A stretch of DNA of 64,000 nucleotides from assembly GCA_017311185.1 (NCBI GenBank), contig JAESUZ010004907.1, positions 62,001 through 126,000 of the forward strand. The letters are read 5' to 3'. The notes below the pieces were generated by a model. It saw only the letters and a list, made by a program, of their open reading frames with translations, searched no databases and was not told the origin of the DNA. Both the position numbers and the translations under genes were made by a program. The stretch comes from Proteles cristata cristata. Its lineage: Eukaryota > Chordata > Mammalia > Carnivora > Hyaenidae. Shown in pieces: positions 23,977 to 34,662 of this stretch (the stretch's first letter is position 1; each line of letters starts with the position of its first letter).

Positions 23977-24329
23977 GAGGAAAGAAGAAGGCAATACGCA
24001 TGGACTTGCCTAGCAGAGAGAACTCCAGGGATTGTACGATCGTTTCAGCCTCCGTCATTGGGCAGCAATGTAAAACAACAGTACTTGCTCCTGAGTCCCT
24101 TTTTTGCATGGAAAAGATGACCCCTTTGCAATAGCCCTTGAGGCCTTCTACTTAGACCAGGTAGTACTGACCATCCAAAAGGGCCATTCTGGTAAATTGG
24201 CTGATATAAAAGCTTTAAGTAGAAACGGTCTCCTCCCTCACTCCCTTGCTACCTCCGAGCTCAATGCCTATTTCATTGTCCAGTCGAATTTTCCATGTTT
24301 ATAAAACGATTCTGTGTTCTTGAGTAGTC

Positions 24330-24690
24330 ACTCAACTCCCCCTCGTGCTGATATTTGCTCTAAGAGCTAGTTCTTTACACACTCCCTCCCCCTCCCGCGT
24401 CTACCTTGTAAGATTGTATTCACTCTTTCAGTCTCTTTTAAAAACTCACTCCCACCAAGGGTCCCCCAACCCCTGTGGAGTTAGGACCTCCTTCCTTTCC
24501 ACTGCAACTACCCCCCACCCCCCAGCACTAAACACTTATCACCTGCTTTGTGGCTATTTGTCAATTTGTAAGCCATATCGACTTGCCTTGAATTCTTAAA
24601 GCTGGACAAACTTGTCTTACTCATCCTTGGTTTCTCAGTTTTGGCAAGGTGCTTGGTGAGTGGTGAGTACTCAAGAAATATTTATAGAAG
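24330..24690 (+). mobile_element. L2 LINE 3' region, plus strand
   Basis: AACTCACTCCCACCAAGGGT, CAGCACTAAACACTTATCAC, a CTTGTCTTACTCATCC stretch, then GGTGCTTGGTGAGTGGTGAG and TACTCAAGAAATATTTATAG follow the L2 3' end (ATAGCACTTATCACC, TCTTATTCATC, AATAAATATTTG). Diverged; 5' limit approximate. Confidence 0.6.
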
Positions 24691-24722
24691 CCCAAAGAAA
24701 GGATGTGTGCTCATGTGAGTTT

Positions 24723-24726
<4 letters not shown>

Positions 24727-24770
<44 letters not shown>
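24727..24770. repeat. (AG)22 microsatellite
   Basis: Forty-four uninterrupted bases of AG. The run is pure and long enough to be highly variable between individuals. It lies about 60 bases before the T-rich tail of a minus-strand SINE and is not part of it. Confidence 0.98.
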
Positions 24771-24774
<4 letters not shown>

Positions 24775-24833
24775 CAAATGAACAACTCCAGGAAGCATTG
24801 CAATGACCGTAACAGGTATTACTTCTGGATTCT

Positions 24834-25048
24834 TAATTTTTTTTTTAATGTTTATTGTATATTTGAGAGATAGAGACAGAACACCAGCGGGGTGGAGCAG
24901 AGAAAGATTGGGAGGGAGACACAGAAACCGAAGCAGGCTCCAGGCTCCGGGTGCCTACAGCCCAAGGCGGGGCTCGAACCCATGAACCGCAAGATCATGA
25001 CCTGAGCCGAGGTCGGACACTTAACCGTCTGAGCCACCCAGGCGCCCC
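24834..25048 (-). mobile_element. CAN SINE (felid type), minus strand
   Basis: T-rich tail, TTTAATGTTTATTGTATATT, GAAACCGAAGCAGGCTCC, GGGGCTCGAACCCATGAACC (intact B box reversed) and GAGCCACCCAGGCGCCCC. Part of the body near CAGAGCCTGG is replaced by CTCCGGGTGCCTACAGCCC. TTCTGGATTCTT before and TTCTGTATTTTT after are the possible duplication. Confidence 0.95.
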
Positions 25049-26454
25049 TATTTCTGTATTTTTGTAGCTCCTACTAGCTTTCTACTTTACTTTTAAGTTT
25101 GGGTTTTAACAAAAAAAAAAAAAAACCTTTGTCTGTGTTAAAGAAGGGTCACCGAGGGCTTCAGTGTTTTGTTTTTGGTTTGTTTTTTTCTGGGGTTAGA
25201 GACACAGTGGAGAGACCAAAATGCTGTACTGGGGGCTTCTTCTAGTTGCATTTAGTTTGTGACAATGAGATTTTGAGTTTGTAAAATCTCAGTAAAGTAA
25301 ATTAATAAGCATTTTTAAATATAAAAAAACCCCAGGCTTTGCGTCTGAACAGAAGAGCTGAGAAGGTTGCCGGAAAGGTGATGCTAATCTGCTCGGCCAT
25401 TAGCCTCCCGGACCCCCAGGCTCGGGCCGGAGACTAGGGTCTGCTTTTCTCCAGCTCTGCCTTCCTCCTGCACCGTGACGTCCCAGGGCGTCGTCTCAGT
25501 GCTGCTGGATGTCCTGCTCAGCCGATCGCTTTATGTAAGAAGGCGCTGAATGGTGCAGGGACCAAAAATAAAGGAACGGGTTTTATTCAAGGACCTGCTG
25601 CCCTCTTACTCTTGGCCACCATGAAACTGATTAAGACCGTTGAAGGCCAAGTGCAGGTTTAGCCAGTAGCGAGGGACCGTGGGGTAGGGGAAGAGAGGGG
25701 ATTTTTGCCAGATAAACATTTTAGAAAACATATTTAAAAATTGTGGTAGAGGAAATTACAGAAGACTGAGACCATCAAAGAGAGGAAATGCCAGGTAATT
25801 ACTAAACCTTCACTCCACGTTATCTTATAGACATGGGAGGCTGTATCTCTATTCTCAGGGGGCGAAATGGTTCATGGCTTTGCTTTACATCAGAATTTTA
25901 AAAAATCCTCCGAAAATAATATTGTTTGCGTTTTCTCACTCGGCACCAGTTGCTTGGATTGCATTTGCTGTTGGCGATCACTGAGACGCTAAAGCAGTGC
26001 CATTCGTCCTACCTTGATCCAGTCATTTGTAACGTATTTTGATCACACGCACACTCAAATGCAGACTTGGTTTGCAATTTTGAAAGAAAAATTGTTTTCA
26101 TCTTCTATTTTGCATTGTCTTACAGTCTGTCATTTTTACTGTACAATCTCTCAGTAATCTCCTGTAATCCCTGCTGACTCATTTCTCAGTAAATCACAAA
26201 AGATGGAGCTTTACCGGTAGATTTTGAGTAAGGAGTGATAAAAGGGAAGGACAGAGAGCATGAAAAACTCCACTGCGTTTCTTACCCCTCTCCCCTCCAC
26301 TCCCCGCAATGGTAGAGCTATTCTCTAGCTCGCTTTGGTGGCTGGGGAATGGTTTCCCATAAACATAGAATGTGAAGGGGACTAGATAACCAGGTAGAGT
26401 TTGCCTTCACGGAGGATCAGTCAGCATTGTGTCTGAGACATAAATGTCCTTAAT
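25049..26454. other. Single-copy DNA with one CpG-dense patch
   Basis: No repeat is recognised apart from an A run near 25.11 kb. The CpG-dense patch at 25340-25580 is listed separately. No open reading frame of note. Confidence 0.55.
25340..25580. other. CpG-dense, GC-rich patch
   Basis: About 14 CpG dinucleotides fall in 240 bases, against near absence in the surrounding DNA, including TCGGGCCGG and CCGATCGC. A near-perfect cAMP-response-element core, GTGACGTC, lies at 25475-25482. The patch is small for a CpG island and has no recognisable exon. It could be a minor promoter, an enhancer, or a region kept CpG-rich by biased gene conversion. Confidence 0.5.
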
Positions 26455-26640
26455 CCAGCCATTAAGAGCTTTGTGACACTAGCAAGTCACAGTCACTGTT
26501 TTGGGAGGCCTAGCTTCGTCATTTATAGCAGGGACAACAGTATTATCTAATGAGGATGTTGCTGAAAGAGTTGAATAGCATAACGTGCAAAGGTTGCTTC
26601 CAAAGAGTTACTGGCACTCAACAAATATTTGCTATTATTA
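26455..26640 (+). mobile_element. MIR SINE, near full length, plus strand
   Basis: GAGCTTTGTGACACTAGCAA, GTCACAGTCACTGTTTTGGG, AGCTTCGTCATTTATAGCAG, ATGAGGATGTTGCTGAAAGA, CATAACGTGCAAAGGTTGC and GGCACTCAACAAATATTTGC are the MIR blocks in order, including the CORE and the 3' LINE-like tail. Confidence 0.8.
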
Positions 26641-27443
26641 TTAGTGTCTTAACGATTATCATCTAGAACAGTAAAACCGAGAACAGTAGCGAGACTAGGA
26701 GCCAGAAGGATAAGGACAAAGGGAAGTGTAGGATAAGAAAAGTTTTTGGGGTGGATTCGACTAATCCCATAGGCGGAGACCTAGAGAGACAGGAGGCTAC
26801 AAAATTTTGCGTAGATAAAATGAAACACTCTATTATAAATTATTACGAAAGGAGTGGTATTGCCACTTGAAACACAGCTGAATGATAAGGTAATAGCCTC
26901 CCAATGAAATGGGAGATGATGACACAATTGTGGAATCTGATCAAGGAATGAATGCTTCTTTTTAGTTATTGCTGATTATAGACAAAATAACTATGGTCGG
27001 TCAAGAGGAAAAGATAAACATGCATTAAGCAAGAAGCTGTTTACTACCAAAAATCTGTTTTTTACCACCTAACAGAAAGGGTGGAAACAAGAATTCAATC
27101 ACTTCCCAACACTGATGTGAACTATTTTCTAGATGTTCCCTACTCATTTCTGGCTACAATAATGAGAGTTGAGTTCTTTTGAAACAATGCCACTGAGCAG
27201 TACTAAATATGTGCTCTCCCACATGCTGAATGTAAGGGAAATCAAGAAGGGAACAATTTCACTAACTGTTTGCCAAGGTCAACGTTTCTGTTTTCCAAAG
27301 AGTAATGTGTTTTCCTTGACAAATAATGTAATCCTTTCTGCATTGAAATATGGGTCTCCTGGTACAGAATTCTTTCTCGAATAATAATATAAATCCACGC
27401 TCTCTAATTTGACAGTAGACTACTGTGTGGACATTTAAGAAAC
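26641..27443. other. Single-copy DNA, nothing recognised
   Basis: AT-rich unique sequence. A 71-codon frame at 27169-27384 has no recognisable domain. Confidence 0.55.
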
Positions 27444-27452
27444 AGTATCAGT

Positions 27453-27660
27453 GAGGCGCCTGGGTGGCTCAGTCTGTTGAGTGTCATGATTTCACGGTTC
27501 GTGAGTTCGAGCCCCGCGTCGGGCTCTGTGCCGACAGCTCAGAGCCTGGAACCTGCTTCAGATTCTGTGTCTCCCTCTCTCTCTGCCCCTCCCCTGCTCG
27601 TGCTCTGTCTCTCTCTGTCTCTCAAAAATGAAAACACATTAAAAAATTAAAAAAAAAAAA
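27453..27660 (+). mobile_element. CAN SINE (felid type) with a deletion in the head
   Basis: GAGGCGCCTGGGTGGCTCAG begins the head, but GTTGAGTGTC is joined directly to ATGATTTCACGG. The roughly 16 bases between A box and B box (consensus CCGACTTCGGCTCAGG) are missing. The B box GAGTTCGAGCCCCGCG and the body are near consensus. ACTATCAGT after it matches AGTATCAGT before it. Shortened spacing between the promoter boxes probably weakens pol III transcription. Confidence 0.94.
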
Positions 27661-28096
27661 AGCACTATCAGTATTAATTTGTTGGAAGAAAATACATTTG
27701 TTACTGGCTCTTTTTTTATTTTTCCTTTTCCACTCTGTACTAACTAGGTAATATTCCTTCATGAAATGAGATCTAAAACAACAAAAGACTTTCTTCTTCT
27801 TTTTCCTTTCCAATTAAATTGTTACCACTCCGTGCCTGAAACCAGATCTGGGGTGGGCTTACCTGATCTTCAGTTGACCCGCAAAGATTCTTCTACCTTC
27901 TCTGACGTTTATTTAGGAAGGAAACCTGTATGTGAACGTACTTGATTTTATTTTAATTTTGGTGGCATAGGGGAAGGAGATTGAGAAGGTATTATGCTTT
28001 TGTGGGTCTTTTTTTCATACTCTAGAATACAGTTACTGCTAACAAACTGTCTCTTACTTCCTTGGTTACCTGTACTTACCCATTTAAGAGACCTCT

Positions 28097-28403
28097 GGGG
28101 CCCCTGGGTGGCTTAGTCAGTTAAGCATCTGACTTTGACTCAGGTCATGATCTCGCAGTTTGTGAGTTCGACCTCCATGTTGGGCCTGGAAACTGCTTCA
28201 GATTCTGTGTCTCCCTGTCTCTCTCCCCCTCCACTGCTTGCTGGACTTCGGCTCAGGTCATGATCTCACAGTTCACAAGTTCGAGGCCCCTCGTCCTTTG
28301 GATGAACCCCCTTCTCTTTCTCTCCCTCTCTCTCTCCCTGCCTCTCACTCACTTGTAACCTCTCACTCAAAAAAAAAAAATTAAAATTAAAATTAAAATT
28401 AAA
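28097..28403 (+). mobile_element. Composite CAN SINE with one and a half heads
   Basis: A first head (28097-28175) and a body up to GCTTGCTGG (about 28241) are followed by part of a second head, ACTTCGGCTCAGGTCATG to GTTCACAAGTTCGAGGCC. A second CT-rich body then leads to an A run ending in TTAAAA repeats. The second unit lacks the first 35 or so bases, including the A box. It looks like a recombination or template switch between two copies, or an insertion in which the inner junctions were lost. Confidence 0.88.
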
Positions 28404-29710
28404 GCTAACTAACTAACTAAATAAAGTGAAATAAAATACTTCTACCTCTTCCACTCTACAAACTAACAGGCAAGCTGCCCGTGTCCCCGAGTGGAAATGA
28501 GTTCACATCTCCTTTGGCCAGATTCCTCTTGCTACTTTTAAGAGTGTTTTACCTTCTTGCCTTGTGTGTTCTAGAAAGGCCCCGCCTTCTCCTTACCTTG
28601 CTCAGTTGCCCGGTGTGCTTGCTGAACTGGGTCGAATGAAGCCCTGAGCTGGGCATCTCTCTTAATACCCTGAGCTCTCTGTTAAATTTCTCTACCTTTA
28701 AACTCTGACCTTTTTAACTGACATTTAAAAACTGGCCTGGGTTTTTTGTTTGTTTGTTTGTTAATTGCGAACACCCAAAGGCTTTGGGTACAGGAGGCTC
28801 TTGCTAAGATGATGGTGTGAGGGACAGAGTCACAGGTGGGTGGTGACCCCGGGGAGCTTGTTGGCTCCTCGGAGACTGGGAAATGGACTTTCTGACTCAG
28901 AAAACTCTAGATTTAAGGATTAACAGCAGTGTGCTTATGCTCAGGAACGCCTGTCGCTGGTGCCTCATTAGCTGGGGCTACTTTCCATGATTCTGAGAGG
29001 GAGGCTGGCTTTCTTCCTACGCTCAATATCTCCAAAAGGAAGAAAGGGGGAAAGGAAACTGACAAGGTGCCTCCTCCCAGTATCTGGGCATGTGGTCCAG
29101 CCCCTCTCGCTGTATGGCCAGGTCGCACCTCAGCCTCCTTCTGCATCTCATGTCCCCTCCCAGCACCCCGCTTCCTCCCGCTGGACCGCTCGGAGTGACC
29201 GCGCACACCATTTTCATTCCCACCTCTGTGTCATTTTCAGAACATATTCCTGAAAACTCTCCTCAGTTCTACCCCTATAAAGCCAAGCTCTTTACCAAAT
29301 TTGGCTCCCCCAGGTGGCCACCATCATCCGTCTAGAGGAGGTGGGCCAGTCCACGTTCCACGTGCAAGTGCACCCCACTCCCCGCAGCTCCAGAGAGTTC
29401 TGTTCCTTCTTAGCCAGCTTATGTAGATCACCTTTGGCTAAAAGGAGATGATATGTATGCTTACGTGTTTAATTTGTTTTTTCTTCAAGCCTCCAAATAA
29501 CATGTAAACCAGTGTCTAAAGAAAAGACTTTTAAACCAGGACAGAGATATTCATCTCACATCTACAGGGTGTGATTCACCCGACCCCTAAAGCAGGGACT
29601 TGCCTGTGTGTGGTCCGCATTCTAGGGCACCCTCTGGATGTTTCCAAATAATATTAAAAGCAATTTTTCTGCTGCCCAACCTTCAGGAATCAGGAATGTT
29701 TGAAATAGTA
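28404..29710. other. Single-copy DNA, possible L2 trace
   Basis: At about 29.08-29.20 kb, GTCCAGCCCCTCTCGC and CATCTCATGTCCCCTCCC faintly recall the L2 3' region, but I do not consider it proven. Several overlapping frames of 66-97 codons at 28.91-29.34 kb occur on both strands in GC-richer DNA and have no domain resemblance. Confidence 0.45.
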
Positions 29711-29727
29711 CAACACGAACTTTTTGT

Positions 29728-29919
29728 TTTGTTTTAGTTTTTTTAAAGTTCATTTTTTGATGCGGGGGAAGCAGAGGAGAGGCAGAGAGAGACGGAGACA
29801 TAGAATCTGAAGCTTGCTCCAGGCTCTGAGCGGTCAGCACAGAGCCCAATGCAGGGCTTGAACCCACGGACCGCAAGATCACGACCTGAGCTGAAGTCAG
29901 ATTCTCACCCAGGCACCCC
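29728..29919 (-). mobile_element. CAN SINE (felid type), minus strand
   Basis: T-rich tail, CATAGAATCTGAAGCTTGC, TCCAGGCTCTGAGCGGTCAG, GGGCTTGAACCCACGGACC, then a shortened head in which the A-box region is deleted (GTCAGATTCTCACCCAGGC). CAACACGAACTTTTTGT (29711-29727) is matched by CAACGTGAACTTTTTGT (29920-29936), a 17-bp duplication with two differences. Confidence 0.95.
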
Positions 29920-30431
29920 CAACGTGAACTTTTTGTACCCACCAGTGTTCCTGTGAGTGCCTAAAAAAAATAATTTGCTCTATAATCACTGTTACTAAAA
30001 CAGAACCTTTGTACGTCTTGACGGTAAATAACATGAAGGACTCAAAACCTCTCCAAGTTTTCATGATTTAAGGTTTTTCTGAAGCTCTTTATACGTAGCT
30101 GATTATTAGGGGAATACATGTTACTTTTAGAAATACGAAGATACAGCTCTAATAATATGTAATTCCACCACTCAGCATGCATTTTCTTCTAGTATTTATG
30201 CATGTCGTATATAAATAGATGTCATTTAAATACAAACTATTTTGTGCATGTAGACTGTGTGGTGAAAGACACACACAGAGGAAGACGAAGAGAGCACAGA
30301 ATATAGTACTTATTTGTATTCAAGAAGAGTACAGTTATAAGCATAGGCTCATTAGGAAGAGGATGTTGCTTGAGGCAAGCTATACAATAACGCTGGAGCT
30401 CAAGATGTTTGCTGTGACAATTAAGTGAGAT

Positions 30432-30530
30432 ACTATGAAATAATATTTATTGAGTGACTCTGATGTCCCAGACCTTGTCCCAAGCGTTTTTGCATCATAA
30501 CTCTTTTTAATTTTCACAGTAAAACAATGA
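30432..30530 (-). mobile_element. MIR SINE 3' half, minus strand
   Basis: AATATTTATTGAGTGACTCT, GATGTCCCAGACCTTGTCCC, AAGCGTTTTTGCATCATAAC and TTAATTTTCACAGTAAAACA correspond to the reversed MIR tail (TATTGAGCACC, GTGCCAGGCACTG, CTAAGCGCTTT, TTAATCCTCACAAC). Confidence 0.65.
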
Positions 30531-31826
30531 AGTGTGTGTTGTGAAACTTGGCCTTTGAATATGTGTGAAGCGTACTTTCGAGGGGCTTAGTGTCAAGTCA
30601 GAGGTACAGTAAGTGCTAGCTATTTGTACATGAATTTTACTTTTTTGCAAAACGTATTAGCTGGCTAGCGATAGGAAATTTTACAACATACTTTGCATTT
30701 TACATTTAAATACTTTGCCTGCATGCTATTTGTATTTAAATATAAATTTACCACCTCATGTCTTCAAATCTAAGTCAAAGGACTTTATTCATACTCTCTC
30801 TTTGAGGGATAACATTCAAATTCTTCCATTAGGAAAGAATAGGACTGGTTTTTGTATATTAGCTATTGTTCAGAGTCAGCTTCTAATTTTTTCAGACATA
30901 GGCCAAGACCTTATCAACTTTTCCCAAGTGGTTGGTTAAAATGAAGAGAGATTTAACTTGTTGCAAAGACTGACTGTTTTTTGCCTTTTCCTAGTTGCTC
31001 CTCACGTGAGATTAGAACATGTGCTGTTGGTTTTTTTTTATCAGAAACTTCCTGAACAGGTGGGATGTGGCTTTCCAGTTAATCTAACAAATAGTGGCAA
31101 TTGCCGCATTGATGTAGCTTTCTTTCCTATGGTGAATGACATTTTTCCTTGGGTTTCCATAAGATCAAATTTCATTCCTTAATCAGGAAAGAATACCAGG
31201 GTTTACACGTTGTTTTTTTCACATCAGAGGCTGGCACTGAGGGTAATCATAACCTCAGCCCTAAGGACATCAGAAAGAGCACCTAACAATTGTAGTCTCA
31301 AGCGTTTTCCTAAGGGACACTCTTGTCAATTTTCGTTGTCATGATATCAGTACACTTCTTGGGGCTCCTAGTTTGGAAAAACTTTCAGTCAAAAGGTTAA
31401 AAACTATTAAGTTTCACTAATTTTGATGGGATGCTTTGCGAAATGTTTTGATCTTTTTGCCAAAAGAAATAGTTACGAACAGTGTTCTTATATCGTGGTG
31501 TCCTCTGGATGTTACTTCAAGTAAAATTATTTTAGGACTTCCGAAGGATAACTTAAACTTCTGCAATTTATGGCCAGTGTCTTTCTGGAATGGTGTCCAG
31601 AGGATGCTGTGCTCACATCCTGACGTGTTTCCCTGTAGTCCGGATGGGAAGTCAGTAGCTGCGGGATGAGACAGACAGACAACACTTGAAGACTAGAGAG
31701 TCTCCTGAAGTAAGCAGGTATGAGGAATGTAGATCCAGTTGATGGTTCGGGAGATTCAGACTTTTAGAGAGTTTTTTATTATGCTTAGAAAGGTCTACTT
31801 CACTTAAAAATTAAAGTACTTTCTAC
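30531..31826. other. Single-copy DNA, nothing recognised
   Basis: Frames of 74-77 codons at 30.72-31.67 kb have no recognisable similarity. No repeat body is apparent. Confidence 0.55.
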
Positions 31827-31843
31827 TTTTTTTTTTTTTTTTT
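31827..31843. repeat. T17 run
   Basis: Seventeen T in a row. It could be the poly(A) tail of a minus-strand retrocopy covering the GC-rich sequence at 31.85-32.64 kb, but no target-site duplication was found to support that. Confidence 0.8.
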
Positions 31844-32019
31844 ACTTTAAAATATTGGACCAATGATTTTTTGACTACGGTGTGAGGAAGGGATCCGACA
31901 TTTCCCCCTCATGGCGCCTTCACGACGGATTCCATTTCCCACGTGTAGTGGTGCTTCTGGCCTTTTCTTCCATTCAGTTCATTTAGGCTCAGATGTGTGC
32001 TCCCCTGCGGCAGCCACAC

Positions 32020-32640
32020 TTGAATTTCCACTTCCTAGGCCTGGCCTAGCGCCCTGGCTGTAGCCTTTTTTGTTACCCGGAAGTCTGTGTCGTAGACTCA
32101 TGCAAACAGGCTAAGCGCGGGGGCAGGACATATGTGGGCCCTTGGACTTTATTCAGAAGCTCAGGCCTGAGAAAATGGCACGGTTGAGGGAAGGAGGCAG
32201 AGAAAGCCCCCCTTGGGGGTGCCTCTCGCAGAGACATGGGCTCCTCTGGCCCCGGTGTGCTGCTGCTGGTGCAAGGGTAAGGGTAAGGCCCCCGTTGGTT
32301 GACCAGAGTACTTGTCCCCTGCGGCCTGTTTGCAGCTGATCTGAGCACAGCTCGCCCTCGGGGTTCACAGCAAGCCTGGTGTTGCAAACAGCTCGAGTGG
32401 TGTATGAACTGAGCCAGCAAACTGGCCATCGCGTCGGCTCGGTGGGCATGTCTGCAGTCTGAGGAATGTCCCAGAAGACTGTACGCTCTTGCGATGAAGC
32501 CAAATAGGGTATTTTTTGGCTGTGAGTTGTCTGTGAGTTGGTGGTGGCTGCCGGTACACGGGAAGGGACGTCTGTAATTGGTGAGAGTGTACATTTAGAG
32601 GAATGTATCTGGTTTGTGGTGAGGAAACTTCCTTTTTCAA
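32020..32640 (-). other. GC- and CpG-rich block with open minus-strand frames
   Basis: About twenty CpGs fall in roughly 600 bases (for example CATCGCGTCGGCTCGG near 32430). All three minus-strand frames are open for long stretches: 173, 116 and 91 codons at 32073-32594, 32153-32503 and 32365-32640. None matches a protein I recognise, and openness in three frames at once suggests base composition rather than selection. A minus-strand AATAAA lies near 32148-32153, in GAATAAAGTCC. Options are a processed retrocopy on the minus strand, an exon of a noncoding transcript, or a GC-rich patch without function. Confidence 0.4.
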
Positions 32641-32976
32641 AGTTATAATGGGTAAGCCTTTAATATAATTCTCAGAACTGTGTTGGGGCTTTTTTGTTTG
32701 TTTGTTTATTGTTGTTCTTGGAAAAGTTGCTGACCATATTTCTGAAACAATGTATTCGTCTCTGTCAGGGTTTTAGTACCAAACCCCAAACCTTTCTTCT
32801 CTGTCAACTACTGAATCTGACAATTTTAAATGACAAGACACTTTTCTAAAAGCCATTTCCAGTGAGCTCACCAGGGTAAGGACAGATTGGCACAGTGAAG
32901 GGGTTCTGTTCTCTGACGTTTGGGGACATCGGACAAGGGTTTAAAAGGGTCATGTAGTTAAACGTGTTTTCTCGTT

Positions 32977-33158
32977 GGGGCACCTGGGTGGCTCATTTGG
33001 TTAAGTGTCTTGACTCTTGATTTCGGCTCAGGTCATGATCTCATGGTTGTGAGGTCGAGCCCCGTGTCGGGCTCTGCCCTGGGCGTGGAGCCCGTTTGGG
33101 ATTCTCTCTCTTCTTCTCTTTCTGCCTCTCTTGCTGATTCTCTCTCTCTTTCAAAAAA
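32977..33158 (+). mobile_element. CAN SINE (felid type), shortened, plus strand
   Basis: GGGGCACCTGGGTGGCTCAT, GACTCTTGATTTCGGCTCAG, GAGGTCGAGCCCCGTGTCGG, then a shortened body (CTGCCCTGGGCGTGGAGCCC) and tail TTTCAAAAAAG. CGTGTTTTCTCGTT before and ATGTTTTCTTGTT after form the probable duplication. Confidence 0.94.
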
Positions 33159-33173
33159 GAATGTTTTCTTGTT

Positions 33174-33707
33174 TTCTGCTTGCCAGAGGAAAGAGAGAGT
33201 ACACAAAGATCAAAACAATTCCTAGATACCAATGACTTCTCTATTCATGCCTACTCATGAGCTGTTTATAATAGAGTTAATTATAGCTTAAATTATTGAT
33301 GAGTATTATGAGATAAGCATTTGATTAATAATTAAAATAGATTGCTATTATGCTTATGTAGCTTTAAAGTGCGGAGAATTTTCTTGGATCGCTTTGGTCA
33401 TTCGTTTTCACACATGGAGCTATGAAAGCTAAATAGGAGATTAAGTTTCAGTTTAGTTCAAGTGGTTGAACTAACTGCTCCCTCACTGTTCTCTGATATT
33501 ATTTCTGGTATGATTAAAATTAGTCCTAGACTCCAGATACAAAAATGGAAACTGTTTAATAAAAGTACCCATGATTTTTATACACACACACACACATACA
33601 TACACATGTATGTGTATATATATACACTTCTTCAAAACTAAGAAAAAATGTTTCACTTCACATAAAATAGACTAGAGTACTGCATTCTTTTGAATGACTG
33701 TCATCCT
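33174..33707. other. Single-copy DNA with a CA/TA microsatellite
   Basis: No gene or interspersed repeat is seen. A mixed (CA)n, (CATA)n and (TA)n tract lies at 33580-33627. Confidence 0.6.
33580..33627. repeat. Compound CA/CATA/TA microsatellite
   Basis: About nine CA units are followed by CATACATACACATGTATGTG and a short TA run ending in CAC. The middle is a perfect inverted repeat around CATG, so a small cruciform is possible. Confidence 0.9.
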
Positions 33708-33724
33708 AAGAAAAGTGACATTAA

Positions 33725-33923
33725 TGGGCACCCAGGTGGCTCAGTCGGTTAAGCCTCTGACTTCAGCTCAGGTTATGATCTCTCAGTTTATGTGTTCAAG
33801 CCCTGTGTTGGGCTCTGTGCTGACAGCTCAGAGCCCGGAGCCTGCTTCGGATTCCATGTCTCCCTCTCTCTCGGCCCCTCCCCTGCATGTGCTCTGTCTC
33901 TCTCTGCCTCTCAGAAAACGAAA
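33725..33923 (+). mobile_element. CAN SINE (felid type) with 17-bp duplication
   Basis: Starts GGGCACCCAGGTGGCTCAG and has GTGTTCAAGCCCTGTGTTGG (damaged B box), CTCAGAGCCCGGAGCCTGC and tail CTCAGAAAACGAAA. AAGAAAAGTGACATTAA at 33708-33724 is repeated exactly at 33924-33940. Confidence 0.96.
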
Positions 33924-34487
33924 AAGAAAAGTGACATTAAAACATCATTAGAGAGACCCCTTTAACTTTCTTTTTAAGTGGAAATAGATTCAGGATCTGA
34001 ATGCCCCAGACCAGTGGTTAGACCCAAATCCGTAAACAGGGTACATGTATTCTCAATAGCACTTCCACCTTGACCCAAATGCCCTGGATTCCATAAAGGA
34101 AGCAGTGACTCTTGAGCCATAACTCTTCCCCTAAAGCCGTTTGAAATATATGACACCTAAAGAAAAATGGTATAAAAATGTCAGTACGGACCAGAACATG
34201 TTATAAAGACTATGTTTCTGGATATAAGACAACTGAATTATTAGTCTTATAAAAGGCATGAAACAACAGTCAAGATTATGTTTTATGTTCTTTCTGGTTG
34301 AGGCAGACCAATATATTTCCCAGACAAACCTGCTGAGATACCAGAGGCCGTGCAGCAAGAGAGGAATTGATGCAGAATGTGGGCACACGCAAGCCATGTG
34401 TTCTGTTGATCTTTTCACTTGGGATTTGAAGTCCTTTCTGTTTTCTGGAGGATAACCCCTTTTTTTTTTTTTCATTATAACATTTTA

Positions 34488-34662
34488 TTTATTTATTTAT
34501 TCATTCATTCATTCATTCATTCATTCATTTTTAATGTTTGTTTATTTAGTTTTGAGAGACAGAGAGAGACAGAGTGGGACTCGAACCCAGGAACTGTGAG
34601 ATCATAACCTGAGCCGAGATCAAGAGTCAGAAGCTTAACCCACTGAGCCACTCAGGCGCCCT
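34488..34662 (-). mobile_element. CAN SINE with internal deletion and tetranucleotide tail
   Basis: The T-rich tail has grown into (ATTT)n and (ATTC)n repeats (about 34483-34528). After GAGACAGAGTG the sequence jumps straight to GGACTCGAACCCAGG, so about 80 bases of the body are deleted. The head ends GAGCCACTCAGGCGCCC. TCATTATAACATTTTA and TCAGTGTCACATTTTA flank it. Confidence 0.92.

Larger units (their letters stand above)
21563..24325. other. Single-copy, mostly SINE-free DNA
   Basis: Between the SINEs at 20.66 and 24.83 kb no CAN SINE is present. Inside lie a small GC hairpin (22104-22120), T and A runs, and an imperfect 27-bp tandem duplication (23924-23976). An 80-codon frame at 23686-23928 ends in a TCTG repeat and is not recognisable. 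Confidence 0.6.

Noticed and set aside
32272..32288. Telomere-like GGGTAAGGGTAAGG
   Set aside because: Only two units, and not the TTAGGG sequence.
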